DNA from: Cheilinus undulatus
Lineage: Eukaryota > Chordata > Actinopteri > Labriformes > Labridae
DNA: 64,000 nt
Direction: 5' to 3'
Assembly: GCF_018320785.1 (NCBI RefSeq)
Contig: NC_054876.1
Coordinates: forward strand, 22,280,212 to 22,344,211
The position numbers and the translations under genes are program-made. The number at the start of each line of letters is the position of its first letter. Within the stretch, counting starts at the first letter, position 1. The notes beneath the pieces were generated by a model that saw only the letters and a program-made list of their open reading frames with translations, did no database searches and had not been told where the DNA came from. Shown here one piece after another: positions 1-12,785 of the stretch.

Positions 1-19
1 GCTGCAAATCAATCCTGGA

Positions 20-600
20 TACTCATAATCTACACACATTCAGGTGGCATTACATTAAAAACAGGAATGATTCTGTACTGGAAATCACTGCATAGGCTTC
101 AGAATACTTCCAGAAATCATTGTCTGTCTAGACAGTTGACCATGTCATTAACAAAAGCAAGTTTAAGCTGCATCATGCAAAGAAGAAGCCACATGTAAAC
201 AAGACCAAAAAAATGATGCCATCTTCTCTGGGCTGAAGCTCATTCACAGTTGACTGAAGCAAAATGGAAAACTGTTCTGTGGTCAGATTAATCAAAATTT
301 GAAATTCTTTTTGAAACCACGTACACTGTGTCCTGTGGACTACAGAAGAGAGGGACCATCCAGCTTGCTATTGTAAAGAAGAGGGGATGCAACACAATGG
401 TAAACACGGCCCTGTCCCTACCGTTTTGAGCTGTGTTGTTACAATCAAATTCAGGTAATGGTAAATGAGTCAGTTTCAACATTTGGTGTGTTGTTTATGT
501 TCTATTGTTAATAAGATATCTGTTCACAAGATTTTCAAATCATTGCATTCTGTTTTTATTTACCAATTTTTTTGGAGATGGAGTTGTAAATGAACCTTAA
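20..600 (+). mobile_element. Degenerate Tc1/mariner-like transposase fragment
   Basis: In-frame remnants such as KWKTVLWSD and SKFEILFETT, followed by a segment reading GTIQLAIVKK, match the middle of Tc1-like transposases of fish (the DD34E region). Stops and frame breaks interrupt it. The 3' flank around 555-590 (CCAATTTTTTTGGAG then GTTGTAAATG) resembles the usual end of this family. It sits in CORO6 intron 2 and cannot be functional. Confidence 0.7.
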
Positions 601-629
601 TATTAGGCTATACAAAGCATGCAGCACCA

Positions 630-835
630 CTAAAGCTTTTGACTCGTTTGATCACCAGGTTCTTTTATGGAATTTGGCTGCAATAAAGTTTCTTTAAAAA
701 TTGTGAAATGGTTTTAAATGACCAGAGTGGTAGAATGCAGTGTTTTCAGACTGACAGTCTTTCCTAAAATGATGTCCCACAAGAGTCTATATTGGGTCCC
801 TTTTAATTCATTATTTAGAATATTTGTAAATTAAA
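630..835 (+). mobile_element. LINE reverse transcriptase fragment
   Basis: A short stretch translates with interruptions to KAFDSFDHQVLLWNLA and then a degenerate version of the VPQGSxLGPLLF block. Both are reverse-transcriptase landmarks of L2/Rex-type non-LTR elements. It is about 200 bases long, broken by stops, and is a dead fragment. Confidence 0.6.
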
Positions 836-2000
836 ACTTGTACTAAAAGTCAAGAGTGAATTGACAAAATAACATGCTTATCCAGGTCAAAGAGAGCAGC
901 AAAAGATGATACTCAATGTTTATATGATACATACAAGTGTTATTTTGTGTCCCAACATATTTATTTATTTTTCTAGTCAGTGAGTAGTTACAGGGATGGT
1001 GTTTATATGTGTAAATAAAGGTATGATTAAAGTGAATTAAAATAAACAGATATTTCTGAAATAGTATCAAGTCATGAAACAGACAGAAGCAGACATTTCA
1101 ACATGAAGCAGCCTAATTCTATGATGTCACAGGTTATTTGATTTATCCTTGCTCTGATCGTGTGAACACATGTATCAATTTGAGTTCACACAAACACACA
1201 ACACGGTCCCCAGGAGAGTGTATTTATATCTGAGCGACGAGGCGCTGAAAGGGGAGTTTTTCTTGTGGCCCGTGGGGGACCCTAAGGGGGGAGATGGAGG
1301 ATAGAGAGCACCATGGTGTTTATTATTAGCATGTCTGTTCACTATGACTCTAGGACAGGATCACAGCCATTTCTATGTGCCTCCAAACATTCTGCTCCTC
1401 TCTTTTGTCACTAATTAATACTGATTAAACTCATCAGTGATTACTTTATTACCCTCATTAGAAATATGAATTTTTTTAAGATGGTAAAAAGGCCTGTCAT
1501 TATCATTCAAATATGACACTACTGTAGTTACACTACAGCATTGTTTGCAAGTTTCAGATATAAATAGTAATGTTTCCTCGAAAGTTTTCCAATGATAGCT
1601 GGTTAACCTCTCAGTTCTCATGATGATAGACAGTGTGGATAATCTGTATTAGCAGCCAAGTTTAACACATAAAGCTTAACACATTTTTCTTATTTCTTCC
1701 AGGTAAAATGGTACTTTTTTTAATCTATGAACCTGGTTTTCCAGTTTGCATTCTACCTCTCAAACACATTTCCCATTTATGGTATGACTTTAACACTTTT
1801 ACCTCTTTTTATCATCCATGTACAAAGCTTTAACAACATAACCTGTCACATGGAGGAGGCATCTCACAGGGCATAATTTCTGCAACATTCGCTTTTTTAT
1901 TAGCACATACTAGAACATTCGTAACACAAAACTGATCATATTTTTTAAAATATGATTAAAAATACTACTAAAACTTAGATTTAAATGTCTGGAGCACAAA
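836..2000. other. CORO6 intron 2, no gene seen
   Basis: AT-rich intronic sequence. Short open frames show no recognisable domain and no splice-flanked coronin exon. Confidence 0.5.
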
Positions 2001-2002
2001 AT

Positions 2003-2760
2003 CTCAAGACAGTCTGGCTGCAGACTGCAGATCTCAGATGCCCTCCTTCTTAGACCACAATAGCAAGACGCTGCTTCTGTCAGAGCAAAAATACACGATA
2101 AAACTTTAAAAATAAAATCATATTATACTTCCAGTTAGGGTAAAGGTTAGGAAAACTAAAGCTGAGTCTAAACCTGACCTGATGTAGCTAATATAGCTAA
2201 ATCTAAACCTAACAAAGTTAGTTTAGCTATGTTGGTTGCATATGTAGTTAAATCTAAAGCTAACAAACCCATGTAAGCTAAATAGATAACGTAGCTACAT
2301 AACAAATGTAGCTAAAGCTAAAGCAAACAAAACTATGTTAACTATTTTAGATCATGCTATTAGTTAAAGCTTGATGTGTTTTAGAAGTAGGTATGCAAAT
2401 GGAGGCTTGCTTTAGCTTCGTTAGCTTAAGTTGTAGCTAACATATCTACATTGGCTTATGTAGTAACAATACCTACGTAGTGAGAAAGCTAAAGCTAACA
2501 AAGCCATGTAAGCTACATAGATAGCGTAGCAACATAAATAATTTAGCTAAAGCTAAAGCAAACAAAATAATGTTAGCTATTTTAGATCAGGCTTCGTTTG
2601 TTAAGCTAGGTGCACCTTAGAAGTAGGTATGCAAATGGTGGCTGCTTTAGCTTCGTTAGCTTAAGCTAAAAGTAGCATAGCTACATTGGCTTATGTAGTA
2701 ACATTAACTATGTTGTGAGAAAAGCTTTAGCTAAAGCTATAAAAAGCAAGCAACTGTTGG
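2003..2760 (-). mobile_element. AGCT-core repeat element, copy 1 (rearranged)
   Basis: The left end CAAGACAGTCTGGCTGCAG and the next 60 bases match, reversed, the right end of copy 4 near 61.9 kb. The body is built from TAGCTA, AAGCTAA and TTAGCTT words. Inside, a unit of about 236 bases occurs twice in tandem: AAGTAGGTATGCAAATGG recurs at 2385 and 2621, with matching flanks. The right boundary is unclear. No coding capacity was seen. The strand given is relative to copies 3 and 4. Confidence 0.65.
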
Positions 2761-4080
2761 TGTACCCACTTCTTAAACAGATCTAAACATAATTAATCCC
2801 ACTTTAGATAGCTTTTTTTAAAATTTACGGCATGTTTCTTAGTCTGTGATGCTTGCAGTGTGGTTTATTTAGTGAATGTAACTGCCAGACTTTGTTTATG
2901 AATAAAGTTGAATTTAGAAAAAAAAAATCTAAAATGTTGTACCAGAAAATTTTGTCCTTTTTGTTCTGACAGATGCGATATCTCACAGCTGGGTCTGCAA
3001 GAGTTTGTCTGAGTTTTGTAGTCCAAAGCCAAACCTCTCTCCAAAAGTTCAAGTGAAGAGTTTTTATCTGATTATGATACACATTAACTAAATTCTGATG
3101 CATCTTTATAAATACAATATAAAGAAGATCATCAGCGACAAGACTGACAATTTCTATTGAGCTATGTTTGATTCCTGAAACTGGCGCTGGAGGATAGGAG
3201 GGGTTAGCAGCATTTAGATGAGCAAAGCAAAGTTTTCCACACAGGAGCTTTCAAGTGCGGGCTGATGGAAAAATAAAACTATTATTTCCCTCCACAGAAC
3301 ATAAAAGAATGTTTTTGTCTTATTGATAAAGGGAAGATTATTATAGGGCTTCACACTAGGGCTTGGGGAGCAAGTTTTGCTTACCAAGTATTCCCCCAGG
3401 ATTACAACTACTATAATATCATCTGCTATCAGAGAAAAAAAAATTAAAAATCAAGAAATAAAGCTATTATTACAACATACATCTAAGAGTTTTGTGTCTT
3501 CTGCTGAGGTAAAGAATTAAATTAATGTAATAACCTCAGAGGCTTTTCTTTGTATTTGACATACTTGGGATCCCATCACTTAACTCCAGCAGAGATTCCT
3601 GGGGAGTCATCATCTTCTCTCTCCTCATTATAGCCTTCTGATTATGTCATGCAACATTGATCCTGTCATAGCTACTAATAGCATGATATTACACAATTCT
3701 GTGTTACTGACACAAGCCTCCAAACACGACAAATGCTGAGTCAGAAAATCTCAAGTCACCTCTGGCAAGCCTCAGCATTATCGAGTTGGTGGGAATTATA
3801 TATCTCCCTTGTTAAATTCCCACTTCAGTAGTAAAGAGAACAAAACTCTGCATGAAGATTAACTGAACAATAAAGCTATATTGTAGACTGATGTTATAGA
3901 ATTAAACATTTAGTCTTATTTAATAAGAGACAAGTAATCTTCATCTACAGCCTAATCAATCAGACCAAGATTCAATGCCCTGCTACACTTAAATTTACAA
4001 AGAGATGCTTTTTTTTAAACCAGAGGGTTTTTTTTTTATTTTTGTTAGGTTTCTCCAGGGGAAGCAAAATGGAGCAAAGT
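2760..4080. other. CORO6 intron 2, no feature identified
   Basis: Unremarkable intron sequence with A- and T-runs. I see no coronin exon or recognisable repeat here. Confidence 0.5.
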
Positions 4081-4084
4081 AAAG

Positions 4085-4869
<785 letters not shown>

Positions 4870-5899
4870 TTAAAAACACAGTGTAGACCATTATATACAT
4901 GTTTTTTCTTACTGGGCAGTGTCACTTAATGTGATTCATTGAGCATCTTCAGCAATCCTGTGTTTTAAAGGTAGACAATGACTCAGTGATGACTAATGAA
5001 AGCACTCTCAAGCTTTGGGTCTTCAAGTTGCCAGCACTCAGCTTCAAGCAGAACAGATGGTGTGTCCTGCCAACAAGTCTGAGAATTTTTACCTATTTAA
5101 AAAATCACCAAGAATTTTTACAAATTCTGAAATATTTGACTAATTAACACTAAGACACTATTTTGTATATCTGTGTAATAGTTTTAGTTATTTCACTCAA
5201 GGAATTTCTAAAAGAACATTTTTCTGCTCTCCTTACATTATTTACCGTGTGTTGGCTGGACTCTTTACACCAATCAGGTTTCATAACAGCTGTACACAGT
5301 CATTTGGTTCTGTCAGCTATCAATCTAATCTCATCAGACCAGGGCAAATAGACTAAATGGATTAGATAATCTTAAATTTTACAAGCTCAGATTAACACAT
5401 GAATTAGAAATTGGATCCAGCTTCAGTAACCTCACCAGCTGGTTTGAGGAATGCCTCAAAAAGCAGTGAGTTTAGCTATATTTAAGTGTCAGAAGTTACA
5501 ACTACTTAATTTGATGATAGGCTGGAGCTTAAGTAGACTGAATGTGAGTCTATCAAATGCAGTAGTCTATAACCAAGACTAAGTCATTAGCAGGGAAATT
5601 AAACATTTAGCCCAGGGATGGGCAACTTTGTTGTCAAAGCCAAATGGGTCAAATTGTTGGATGTTCTCACCATAACCATTGAGATTACTGGTAATTTAGT
5701 GAAAGGAAGAATATGTTGCCTTTGTGATCATTTATTATACCAGCATTTATGTTTTTTAACTCAAGTAAAAATAGAAATTTGACATTTACAGAGATAAACA
5801 CGAAATTAAATGAATGCCACACTGCTTTTTAATGTGGTGAACATGATAGTTCCTTTCATATTATCTTTTTTTTACGAGTACATTTAGTGATGCGTATAA

Positions 5900-6440
5900 A
5901 AATGCATCTCAGAAATAATTACAGCCAATGATATCTTCAAAGCTCCCGTCTGAACCGTTTGGGCCCGGTTAGTAAGTGACAGGACCAATCAGCGTTGAGG
6001 GGCAGTACTTTTGGGCGCGGCAGAGTCGTGACGTATGCAAGCAGCAACAAGAGGCCAGTGCAACCATGGCGGAAGAGCTTAGCGTGGATGCTGCTAAAGC
6101 GCCAGTTTTATCAGAACTTGACGACATTTCTTCGTTAAATGAAGAACAACGAACAGAATTGAGTTGCTTTCATTTCAAAATCGACAAAAGTCATGTACTG
6201 ACATGTTGACAGTCACCATGGTTCACGTTATGCAGTTCTCTATGGAGTTTACTCCTAAGTAGGGACGCAGCTCCATAGCGTCTACGTCACATGTTTTGTT
6301 GCTCTGATTGGCCTGTAAAGATGTGACAGACATAACATTCATCCAATCACCCTGTGAGTTTTTTTTCAAAGGCTCTGCTCTTTGAAAAATGGATGGAATA
6401 TGGAATTTTAAATGTGAGACAAAAAGGATCATTAATCATG
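5900..6440 (+). mobile_element. Dispersed element carrying a truncated helicase-like ORF
   Basis: The segment GCTCTGATTGGCC through CATCCAATCACC reappears, inverted, at 59.2-59.3 kb and again near 59.6 kb. At 6066 a frame starts MAEELSVDAAKAPVLSELDD and continues SLNEEQRTELSCF before the frame decays and stops at 6209. The LNEEQRxxLxxF block resembles the start of a RecQ/DEAD-like helicase ORF found in some fish mobile elements; that assignment is tentative. ACCATGGCGG gives a good start context. Confidence 0.45.
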
Positions 6441-6722
6441 ATTAATCACAGAAATTCAGAGATTTATTGCAGTTAAAATTTGTCATTGTTTGACTGCCCT
6501 ACTTCATAGTAATTTTCAGTGCCTGAAGTCACTGCTGCAGGGTTGATGTCATCCCAATGCTGAGGTTCAGAGTGACATGGTGCTGCATAACCCCAAAGAT
6601 CTTTAATACATTTGACTTATCCAAGAATGCTGGATGCGATTATTGCAAAAAGAAAATGAACCTTGTAAATGTAGTGTACAAAATCAGTGGAAAGATAAGG
6701 CCTACTGCTGAGAGGCTGCTCT

Positions 6723-7051
6723 GGGATGCAGTGGTCAGCTCTGTTGCCTCACAGCAAGAAGGTTTCTAGTTCGTACAGGGCCTTTCTGTGTGAGTTTGCA
6801 TGCTCTCCCCGTCCAAGTGAGGGTTCTCTTCCACTGTCCAAAGACATTGTTTTTAGGTGAACTAGAGACTCTAAATTGCCCTGAGTGTGAATTTGACTGC
6901 TTGCTTGTCTCTACATGTCAGTCCTGTGATGAAGTGGTCACCAGTACAAGATGTACCCTGCCTCTCACCCAATGACAGCTGCCACCAAAAACAGCCCCCT
7001 TGACCCTAAACAAGACAAGCAGTAGAGATGATGGATGAATAGCTGCATGCT
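6723..7051 (+). repeat. Abundant teleost interspersed repeat with tRNA-like head
   Basis: The order of words is diagnostic: CTCTGTTGCCTCACAGCAAG, AGGTTTCTAGTTCG, GCCTTTCTGTGTGAGTTTGC, CATGCTCTCCCCG, CCAAAGACAT, GACTCTAAATTGCCC, CCAATGACAGCT and finally AGAGATGATGGATGAATAG. This repeat occurs thousands of times in fish genomes. This copy is diverged but nearly full length. Confidence 0.75.
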
Positions 7052-8345
7052 ACTTTGTCCACAGGGGGTCGCCATAATCAACACAAACCAGAAGTTCCTC
7101 AGAGGAGCTTTAATAATTTCATGCAAATATCAAAGTAGCAGCAGCTCCTTTCTTAACATTAATAAGAAAATACAACTTTAACATAATAAATGTTCTAATG
7201 TCGTTGGCCTGTTCTGAATCCAAGCCAGGTACTGAGGTTGTAAGCCTGCTTTTCTCTGATTAATGAAATCTACCACTTTTTTCAAGCCTGTCTTCTGTGG
7301 TTGTGCCGGCACTGCCAGGGTATAATCCACCAAAACACAGGAGTTATTTTGTAACAGTGTCTGCCATCAGTGTAGATATTAATAGTTGATTGTGTCAGCA
7401 AACACTATGTGACAGCTAAACATCAAAGACAAACACTGAGACACGGAGGCAGATAAAAGGTCAGGGGTGAATCTCATATATGACAGACAAACTAGCATAC
7501 CAACAGAATACAAACGCTGTGAGAATGTGTGGTTTAACTCTTACCTAACATGCACTTGTACACTGCATTGGCTTACATAAGGCCAACACTCAAAAAACCT
7601 AAATGTAGAAGTAGGTCTGCTTCAGTCCCTAAAGACTGCTGGTAAATGTGAGTTCTTCTACTTGTGTAGTCAATCGTCAAAAAACTGATACAGCGTGTGA
7701 AAAAGAGAAGTAGGCCCATGGTAACCCAAGTGGACACAAAGTAACTCAGATCCTGCTGTGTTCTCAGCTGAAAGGGAATATTTTCTCCCAGGAATATTCT
7801 AGATTTGGCTCCACAACTCAGCTTAAAGACAATGTGATACATAACCAGACTGATGAGAGGGAGCACTCTCGTCTTTCCGGGAAGTCCTCTGTTATCAACG
7901 GGCTTACATTCCAGAGCCCACTTCAGCTGGCCAGCGGTGGGGCATTTCAGGGTATACACAATAGCCTCAAGTTGTTTTGTTGTGGCCTGTTCAACTAAAT
8001 CAAGTCCTTTTCTGCATGTGTTCACAATAAATATAATAAATAAATGAATATTTCTTGCTTTCAAATTAGATTTGACAATAAACTTTTTCTGCTTTTCTGT
8101 TCAGATAGAGGTGCTTAATCAAAGAAAATTGAACTTTGAAGAAAAAAATAATCTTATCTTAAACTAGGAGTTCATTATGAGCTTTAGAACATGGCTGCTG
8201 TTACCAAGTGGATTTAGGTATAAATCTACTTTCTGCCTTACCTTAAAACTTGTCTGAGTGGTAAGCAAAAAAATGCAAATATGTTTGAGAGCTCCTGCGC
8301 GGGACTTGTGGTTTGTGTTCACTTTTCTGCACTCTGTGGACAAAG
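7052..8345. other. CORO6 intron 1, no gene supported
   Basis: No recognisable coding domain. A 163-codon minus-strand frame (7573-8064) has no start context, motif or splice logic that supports it. Confidence 0.45.
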
Positions 8346-8348
8346 CAG

Positions 8349-9393
8349 TAGGACAGTCTGGCTGTAGCCCGTTTAGTGCTGACGGCCACTCTCCCGACTA
8401 TTTATCTGAGATGCTGTACATCTCTGAACAGAAAAGCATGCTAAAACTAAACAAAACCAGATTAAACTTCTATTCCAGGTTTGGTTAAGGCTTGGGATAT
8501 GGAACATTTACAAGTCAAAAACCTGCTTTGCAAAACCTGATTACAAAGTGCTTAATAAAGCCAGTTAAACAGTCTAGTTGCAGGATAAAAGCTCCTTCTA
8601 CATATCTCTGTTAGCTTTATAAGCTATGTAGCTAACGGAGCCACATAGCTAACAGAGCATATAGTTAATGGAGCTAAAGCTAAGCTCCCAAAACAGCTAT
8701 GTATCTGTGCTATCTGCATAGCTAAGTTAGCTTTATCTACGTTTGCTAAAGTTCAAGTTTCTACAGCTAACTTAGCTATAGATAACAGAACTATGTAGCT
8801 AATGCAAAGCTTACAAAGCTCACCTATGTAGCTATGATGGCTTTAACAACATGTGAGAGTGACTATCTTTTGAAAAGGGTCTGGCTGCAGACAGCATCTC
8901 TCAGACGCCCTTCTTACAGACCAATACTGTAAGACAAACCACTGTCAGGACAAAAAGGACATAAATTGCCAGAACAAAGTATTTCTTGTAGCTATGTAAG
9001 CGGTGGCTCTGTTAACTTACACTTTGTACGTTGCTATGCTAGCTACTTAGTAAATGTTACTATGTAAGCAAATGAAACAACAGTAGCTTCAGCTTAGCAA
9101 TGTTAGTGTAAACAAACGTAGCCAAAGCAAACATAGTCACTAGGCTATGTAGGTGATGTAGCTTCTTAGCAATGTTACCTTTTGCTTCGTAAGCTAACAT
9201 AGCTTAGCTTTATGTTTGTCTCCATTTTTAGTTGGTTATATATACATTTTGTCACTAAGTTTTGCAGGTCAGGTTGTTTTAACTTTTACTTTTGGTCTTC
9301 TAAGGCTTACCTCAACCCTAACTGGAAGTTTAATCCGATTTTAATTTGAAAGTGTTTGCGTTTATTTCCTTCCTCAGTCAGACAGTGTTGGAT
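8349..9393 (+). mobile_element. AGCT-core repeat element, copy 2
   Basis: The left end GGACAGTCTGGCTGTAG and the right end CAGTCAGACAGTG form an inverted pair. The left arm continues TCTGAGATGCTGTACATCTC like copy 3. The body from 8600 to 9220 is dense in TAGCTA and AGCTAA words. A second internal GTCTGGCTGCAGACAGC at 8881 suggests a partial duplication or nested copy. The right arm TTTTGCAGGTCAGG then ACTTTTACTTTTGG matches copies 3 and 4. Confidence 0.7.
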
Positions 9394-10221
9394 CTTACTG
9401 CTAATTTCGTAGCAATAATTGTAACTTTTTGGAACAAATCTCGCCCCACTTTGTTTAATACAGTCAACTTTATGTATATTTTTAATTAATAATCGAATCC
9501 ATCATTTCTTAATATAAAATATTTCAACAGAGTCAGCTTGCTAGCCCCTTTGCAGCGCTTTCAGGTATTAAACTACAAACGTAATCAACCTTGCAGATAG
9601 ATGATGGCCATATTTGCTTTGTAAAATCAGAAACAATTGATTTTAAACAATTTAAAACTCCCACTAACACCTTTAAATTGTTTGTTTCATACCAACTGAC
9701 ATATGAAAGCCTTCCAGACGCTTCTTTAACTGTGTCTCAGGTTAATGAGAAAGCCCTCCCCTCGATCCACTGTGGCACACGCTCCAGAGTGGAGACAGAG
9801 CGAAAGAATGACACTGCCACTTTCCTAATATAGACATGACAAACTGCTCTGTCCCACCCGGGGCAGCGCTCCTCCCTCTCTGATCATAAATAGTCCCAGA
9901 AAGAAGTGGACATACTGTATGGCGCTTTACAGCTAATGAACGGAGCGTAAATTTAAAGTGCCATTACGCACAGCCCTTATTCTGTGTTAACATACAGGAG
10001 GTTGGAGGGGCGGGGGTAGTGGTCATGTTGCTCCTTTAAGTAACTCTCAGCTGTCATGCATGGCTCAGTATCTACCGGGGAAAGTGCACAATCACTAAGC
10101 ACCGACTGTGTATGAAGATTTAAAGGACGCGCAGTGCAGAAAAGACGCTGACGCACCTCTCACCCCCACTGCAGCACCCACAAACACTCACACAGACACA
10201 CACATGAGAAGAAGAGCTCAC

Positions 10222-10400
10222 CTCAGGTTTCGGGAAGACACCTCTTCCCGGGACGACTCTCTCTGTATCTGTTGTAAAGCCTTCACCTCCGTCTCCTCCC
10301 CCTCCTGCTGTTGGTTTTTATTCCGTTAAGTGATATTCCTGCGGTCAGTGTTTTTCCAGGAGCGGCAGAGGACTCGCTGATGGGACGCACCGGACAACTG
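10222..10400 (-). other. CORO6: Probable untranslated first exon of CORO6
   Basis: On the minus strand a CCTGAG|GTGAGC donor ends at 10222. The upstream 180 bases are GC- and CpG-richer than the surroundings, as expected for a 5' leader. The CORO6 coding exon begins with a splice acceptor two bases before its ATG, so an upstream noncoding exon must exist, and this is the best-looking donor in the next 6 kb on the right strand. The 5' limit is a guess. This is inference from splice signals and base composition only. Confidence 0.4.
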
Positions 10401-10640
10401 CGTGAAGCTCCTCGGCAGGGAAAGAGAGAGGGGGAGAGGACCGGGGCCGAGCAAGGAGAGAGGAGGGTGTGGGTGGGTAGGTGGGTGGGTGAAGGGTGGG
10501 TGCCGGCTATTTTGGAACAGGCTCTGTCAGTGCAGGGAAACGTGACGCGCGCCTGGTGCAGGGGGCAGCGCGTCCCCGTGGGGGTCACTGCCACAGCTGG
10601 TGGACTCAAGTTGAAAAATTGTGATTAAGAGAGTAGTGGA
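10400..10640 (-). promoter_or_regulatory. GC-rich region upstream of CORO6 exon 1
   Basis: A GC-rich stretch with several CpGs, a GGTGGGTGGGTG-type run on the plus strand and GACGCGCGCC lies directly upstream of the proposed CORO6 leader exon. A promoter here is inferred. No TATA box could be placed with confidence. Confidence 0.3.
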
Positions 10641-11334
10641 AGATTTAAGAAGAAAATAAAGGCGCACAGGTGACCTCCTGTTAAGGCAGGACAAAAATTA
10701 TATCTTGCTACTTATTATAGTAATGTAGGATATGAATCAATATATTCCTTTCTGCAAGGTAATAACAAATGATTTTCACATAACATAATTAACATAATTA
10801 TAATGCCTGATATGACTCAAGTCAAAATCAAACGATCATGAAACCTGAAAATAAAACTCCTAAACACTAAAAACGCTAAACGTTGGATTTTTTTAATTTG
10901 TAAAAAATCAAAATTTGCAAGCAGGCTCATTAAAAGTCTAAAGTGTACAAAAATACTGGCCCTTGTCAAAATGTCAACTGTATGGCTGGTCCTACTGACT
11001 GAACCATTTGGAAATTAATGCCAGACTTCATAGCAAAACCATGGTGTGCACAAATGTCAGGATACCAGAGAATAAAATAGAAGGAACTTAAACAACTTTA
11101 AAGGAAAAATAATGACACGATTAGAAATTTAAGGTGAAAATTGGCAAAAATTGGTTAAAAGTGGCAAAAATCTGCAGGAACGTGTGGTTAAAAATTGCTA
11201 AGAAGAACGCAAAAATAGGTCAAAAGTTAAAAAAAAAAAATGAGATTAAGCATCAAATATGGGTTGAAGAAAGAAAAAAGTGGCAAAATGAGAGTGAAAA
11301 CGGTTAAAAAGTGGAAAAAATCAGGTTGCAGATG

Positions 11335-11515
11335 TTCTGACTGATGACTTTCTGCTCTGTGACTCTGGATTTGGTTTTTTCTGTGATTGTAATTGCTTGT
11401 TTTTTCTGTCTGTCTTTGACTGTGCTGCTGCCTGTCTTGGCCAGGACACTTGTAAATGAGATTCTTTATCTCAACGAGGTTTTCCTGGTTAAGTAAATTT
11501 AAATAATAATAATAA
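11335..11515 (+). mobile_element. LINE 3' tail fragment
   Basis: The segment GTCTTGGCCAGGACACTTG, AAATGAGATTCTTTATCTC, AACGAGGTTTTCCTGGTTAA ending in AATAATAATAATA is a common 3' terminus of teleost non-LTR elements. It is inserted inside the GGCAAAAAT-type repeat. Confidence 0.6.
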
Positions 11516-11814
11516 AAATGGCTAAAGTGAAAAAAGGGGCAAAATGGGTGGCTAAAGTGGTGCAAAGAGGTTAAAGGTAGCAAAAATGAACTTAAAGTGG
11601 GAAAAATAGGTTTATTATGGAAACAAATGCAACAAAATAGGCAGAAACAGTGATGAGAAGGGGTTGAAAAAGTGGCATGAATAAATAATTTGAACATCAG
11701 AACCAAATAACAACTGCACCCACTTTTCAACTCCAAATGTGGTAACTGTTAGCCAGGACGCGAGAACCAGTGCTAATGATCCAACACACACATGCACTGA
11801 TATCAATACGTCTC

Positions 11815-12785
11815 TTCTTATTTATCAGACACAACATTCAGTCACAGTTAACTACACCTCTTCTAATTTTTCCCTGGCTTGTGGAGTTCTGCAAGGTTTG
11901 GGCCTTGGCCCAATACTGTTTTCTTTGTACCTGCTCCCACTCAGTCACATAATCAACAGTTTTAAAGAAATATCCTATCACTGTTACGCAGACAACATCC
12001 AATATCTCTTTTACACCTGAAAATTATTTGGGTACCTTATTTTCTTGTGTAAAACTTGTTCTTCACATGCTGGGTGTTTCTTTGAGCCAGTTCTTGTCCC
12101 TAGACCAACATGTCAGTCAGTAATCTGCTTTTTTTTCAACTCAGAAATATCCCTCAACTGAGACACTTTGTTTCCAAAGCTCAAATGGAGATGATTATTT
12201 ACACATGCATTTCCTGCCATTTGGACTACTGTATCTCACTTTTCACCTGTCTCAGTAAAACATCTTTAATTCATTTACAATTCGTGCAAAATGCTGCAGC
12301 CAGACCATTCACCATTTCTTCTAAAAGGTCACACGTAACACCAATTCTGTACTCTCGCCATTGGCTTCCCACATTTCAGAATACATTTCAAGATTCATGT
12401 ATTTACTTTTAAAGCCCTGCATGGGCAGACACCAGCCTACCTTACCGAACTTTTGCAACCTTACAATCCCAGCAGGACTCTTCAATCCCCTGATCAGGAT
12501 CTGTTGGTTGTTCCTAACTTCAAACTTAAAACCAAAAGAGAGAGTGTGTTTAAGGTCATTGCTCTGACTCTTTGGAACTCTCTTCCATTGGGTTTCTGAT
12601 CAGTGGACACTGCCGACTCTTTTAAAAAGCAATTTAAGACCTATACTTGTCTGATCTGACTTTTACTTAATCTGTTGTGTGTACCATGTATTCTTTTAAT
12701 CGATCATTGCCTGTGTTTCTTTAATCTCTTTTGTAAAGTACTTTGCTGTTCTTGAGAGGTGCTCTATAAGTAAACTTATCATTAA
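11815..12785 (+). pseudogene. L2/Maui-type LINE reverse transcriptase remnant
   Basis: The plus strand keeps SLACGVLQGLGLGPILFSLY and then HCYADNIQ, a decayed VPQGSxLGPLLF and YADDT pair; the catalytic second Asp reads Asn. A second block reads LDYCISLFTCLS, LQFVQNAAARP, RSHVTPILYSRHWLP and LWNSLP, the conserved C-terminal region of L2/Maui elements. The tail AAGTACTTTGCTG then TGCTCTATAAGTAAAC is the usual 3' end. Frameshifts and a large internal deletion make it inactive. Confidence 0.8.

Noticed and set aside
6723-6790. tRNA gene suggested by TGTTGCCTCACAGCAAG..CTAGTTCG
   Set aside because: No acceptor stem or complete cloverleaf; it is the head of a common interspersed repeat.
7573-8064. 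163-codon open frame on the minus strand inside CORO6 intron 1
   Set aside because: No known motif, no splice or start support, and odd composition; most likely chance.
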